Positions 33,984 through 35,568 of a stretch of 35,568 nucleotides of DNA are shown here, piece after piece (the stretch's first letter is position 1; each line of letters starts with the position of its first letter). The position numbers and the translations under genes are program-made. Under the pieces are notes generated by a model. It worked only from the letters and a program-made list of their open reading frames with translations. It had not been told where the DNA came from and ran no database searches. Origin of the DNA: Candidatus Avelusimicrobium gallicola (GTDB taxonomy: Bacteria; Elusimicrobiota; Elusimicrobia; Elusimicrobiales; UBA9959); NCBI GenBank assembly GCA_020722185.1, contig DYLH01000014.1:1-35568 (forward strand), written 5' to 3'.

Positions 33984-35486
33984 ATGAGGCCGACTTCGGC
34001 AAGTTTTCTTGAAAAGATTAGCCCGCCTCTACTGGTTTTAATATCATCATTTTTGCTTTTTCTTTCTACGCCCGGATTTTCCCTCTGGCCAATGGCCTTC
34101 ATAGCGCTTATCCCCCTTTTTTTAGCTATAAAAAATACCAAAAAGGCTAAAACTGCCTCTTTTTACGGTTTTCTTTTCGGATTCTCATTCTATTGCCAGC
34201 TTCTCTATTGGCTTATCCCAACAATGAAAGCAGGCGGCGTAGGGTTGCCTATAGCACTTTTTTCACTCTCTGCTCTGTCCACTCTTTTAAGCATAGAGTT
34301 TATAATAACTGCATGGCTCTCATTTTATTTCAAAAAATTTGGGAGCTTGCCGTGGGCTCTTATGATTGCATCCACATGGACTATGCTCGACTTTATCAAA
34401 TTGCAGATTAACAAAATAGCAGTATGGTTTCCGTGGTTTTCTATGGCTATGACTCAAACGCCAAAAGAGGAATTTTTGCGATGGGCTTTTTATGCGGGGA
34501 TATATAGTTTTTCATTTTTAATGGTCTTTTTCCAGGCTTTAATCGCTCACTCAATAGGAAATCTTCGCTCTACTATAATAAAAAGTTTAGTTTACCTAGC
34601 AAGTCTGATATTTTTATTTTTCTTCCCAATAGAAAATCATACAGGAAGCGGAGAAAAAATCAGGATAGCTCTACTTCAACCGTCTATTGAATTGTATAAG
34701 AAATGGGATATCGCCTATCAAGAAGAAGTAAAAAACAAACTGGAAACTCTTGCACTCTCAGTCTCAAAAGAGAAACCAGACCTCATAGTCTGGCCTGAAA
34801 ATGCTCTACCCGGCTGGATTGATGATAAAGAAATATTCTCGTGGCTTGTTTCACTAATAAAAAAAACTGAAGCTTTCCATATGGTAGGCTCTGTTTCAAG
34901 AATAGATGCCAGACATGTATCCGTATTTTTAATATCTCCGCAGGGCGAGGTAGAGGCAGAGTATGACAAGAGAGAACTTGTCCCATTTGGCGAATACGTG
35001 CCAATGAGAAATTTTTTGGGCAAATACATAAAAGCCCTTGGAGCTATGGGAGAATTTGAAGAAGGAGTATCAAAACAGCCCCTTATGAGAGTAAAAGATT
35101 TCAGTATAGGGCCTTCCATATGCTATGAAAGCGTATTTGATTACTTATTTGACGAACAAGCCAAACAAGGCGCTGACATTTTTGTAAATATAACAAATGA
35201 TGGCTGGTACCTTGATACTTTTATGCCGGAACAACATTTAGCTGAAGCTAAGATAAGGTCAGCTGAAAATGGCCTTCCTCTGGCTAGAGCCGCAAATAAT
35301 GGCATTTCTGCATTCATCGGGCCAAATGGCAAAACAATAAAATCCACAAAACTCAATGAAACAACTTTTATAATAACTGACATTGAAAAAATAAATTCAA
35401 ACAAATCTACTTTTCCAAAACTTTTTTTTGTCTACATTAGTTCGATAACCTTGATCTCATTTTTAACAGCAAAAATTTTTATGTGA
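33984..35486 (+). CDS. lnt: Apolipoprotein N-acyltransferase
   Basis: Inner-membrane enzyme that adds the third acyl chain to lipoproteins in diderm bacteria. 500 aa: about six N-terminal membrane helices (residues 10-205), a periplasmic nitrilase-type domain and one C-terminal helix. The triad is present: Glu in IVWPENALPGW, Lys in YDKRELVPFGEY and Cys in GPSICYESVF. NITNDGWYLDT...PEQHL is the Lnt substrate-loop pattern. The start could be ATG 33957, overlapping secA, or ATG 33984, six bases after its stop; neither has a good Shine-Dalgarno. Its presence supports an outer membrane with triacylated lipoproteins. Confidence 0.94.
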   Translation: MRPTSASFLEKISPPLLVLISSFLLFLSTPGFSLWPMAFIALIPLFLAIKNTKKAKTASFYGFLFGFSFYCQLLYWLIPTMKAGGVGLPIALFSLSALSTLLSIEFIITAWLSFYFKKFGSLPWALMIASTWTMLDFIKLQINKIAVWFPWFSMAMTQTPKEEFLRWAFYAGIYSFSFLMVFFQALIAHSIGNLRSTIIKSLVYLASLIFLFFFPIENHTGSGEKIRIALLQPSIELYKKWDIAYQEEVKNKLETLALSVSKEKPDLIVWPENALPGWIDDKEIFSWLVSLIKKTEAFHMVGSVSRIDARHVSVFLISPQGEVEAEYDKRELVPFGEYVPMRNFLGKYIKALGAMGEFEEGVSKQPLMRVKDFSIGPSICYESVFDYLFDEQAKQGADIFVNITNDGWYLDTFMPEQHLAEAKIRSAENGLPLARAANNGISAFIGPNGKTIKSTKLNETTFIITDIEKINSNKSTFPKLFFVYISSITLISFLTAKIFM

Positions 35487-35509
35487 GATGCCTGTAATAA
35501 AATAAACGG

Positions 35510-35537
35510 TTGTGATAATGTCTAAAATTGATAGAAT
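35510..35537 (+). promoter_or_regulatory. Possible promoter for the gene beyond the window end
   Basis: TTGTGA (35510-35515), 16 bp, TAGAAT (35532-35537), between lnt and the Shine-Dalgarno at the window edge. It suggests that the next gene has its own start of transcription. Confidence 0.35.
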
Positions 35538-35560
35538 GTACGCGTAGTAAAACTGAACTT

Positions 35561-35565
35561 GGAGG
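35561..35565 (+). promoter_or_regulatory. Shine-Dalgarno of an off-window gene
   Basis: The window ends in CTTGGAGGACT. GGAGG at this point implies a start codon within a few bases after 35568, on the plus strand. Nothing can be said about the product. Confidence 0.6.
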
Positions 35566-35568
35566 ACT

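Overview
The window reads as chromosomal core sequence from an AT-rich, Gram-negative (diderm) bacterium. The outer-membrane evidence comes from its genes: a secretin (PilQ), apolipoprotein N-acyltransferase (Lnt), a heptose epimerase (HldD) and O-antigen-ligase-type polymerases. Codon use leans to AUA for Ile and AGA for Arg. My best guess is an uncultivated lineage near Elusimicrobiota or similar phyla; this rests on overall gene style only, not on a search, and is weak. I see no insertion sequence, prophage, CRISPR array or rRNA.

Layout. (1) 106-379: a tRNA-Glu(CTC) gene whose 3' end and downstream region are duplicated as a 50-bp perfect direct repeat 151 bp apart. Between the copies lies a GC-rich block that can fold as a four-way junction. 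This is the oddest structure in the window. (2) 485-7356, plus strand: ychF, a UvrD/PcrA helicase, then gatC-gatA-Nudix-gatB, with the Nudix gene overlapping both gatA and gatB. (3) 7342-17315, minus strand, transcribed right to left: pilM-pilN-pilO-pilP-pilQ, followed with overlapping or near-overlapping ends by two O-antigen ligase/polymerase-like membrane proteins, a cardiolipin-synthase-like phospholipase D and an unrecognised exported protein. This looks like a type IV pilus assembly operon extended with envelope or glycosylation genes. (4) 17390-18841: an unknown four-helix membrane protein (minus), then a 58-aa unknown protein and a UbiE/MenG methyltransferase (plus). (5) 18849-21991, minus: butyrate kinase, phosphate butyryltransferase, a NadR-like P-loop protein and a small SEC-C protein, probably one operon. 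(6) 22203-30022, minus: a full F1Fo ATP synthase operon in the order atpZ-like, atpI-like, atpB, E, F, H, A, [hldD], G, D, C. The heptose epimerase gene sits between atpA and atpG without a gap. (7) 30138-35486, plus: a secreted endonuclease I, a 367-base spacer with an imperfect octamer repeat, secA and lnt. The window stops just after a Shine-Dalgarno sequence for a gene outside it.

How they fit together. The ATP synthase c subunit lacks the usual Na+ ligands, so H+ coupling is inferred. Ptb-Buk would give substrate-level ATP from acyl-CoA, consistent with a fermentative life in which the ATP synthase may also run in reverse. GatCAB indicates Gln-tRNA and/or Asn-tRNA made by transamidation, next to a tRNA-Glu gene. 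Pil, secretin, SecA, Lnt, HldD, ligase and Cls genes all serve the envelope. Genes are packed tightly with ATGA/GTGA overlaps, and the two convergent junctions leave no room for intrinsic terminators. Start sites were moved from the ORF track to internal ATGs wherever a clear Shine-Dalgarno or family N-terminus demanded it. All family assignments come from motifs read by eye.
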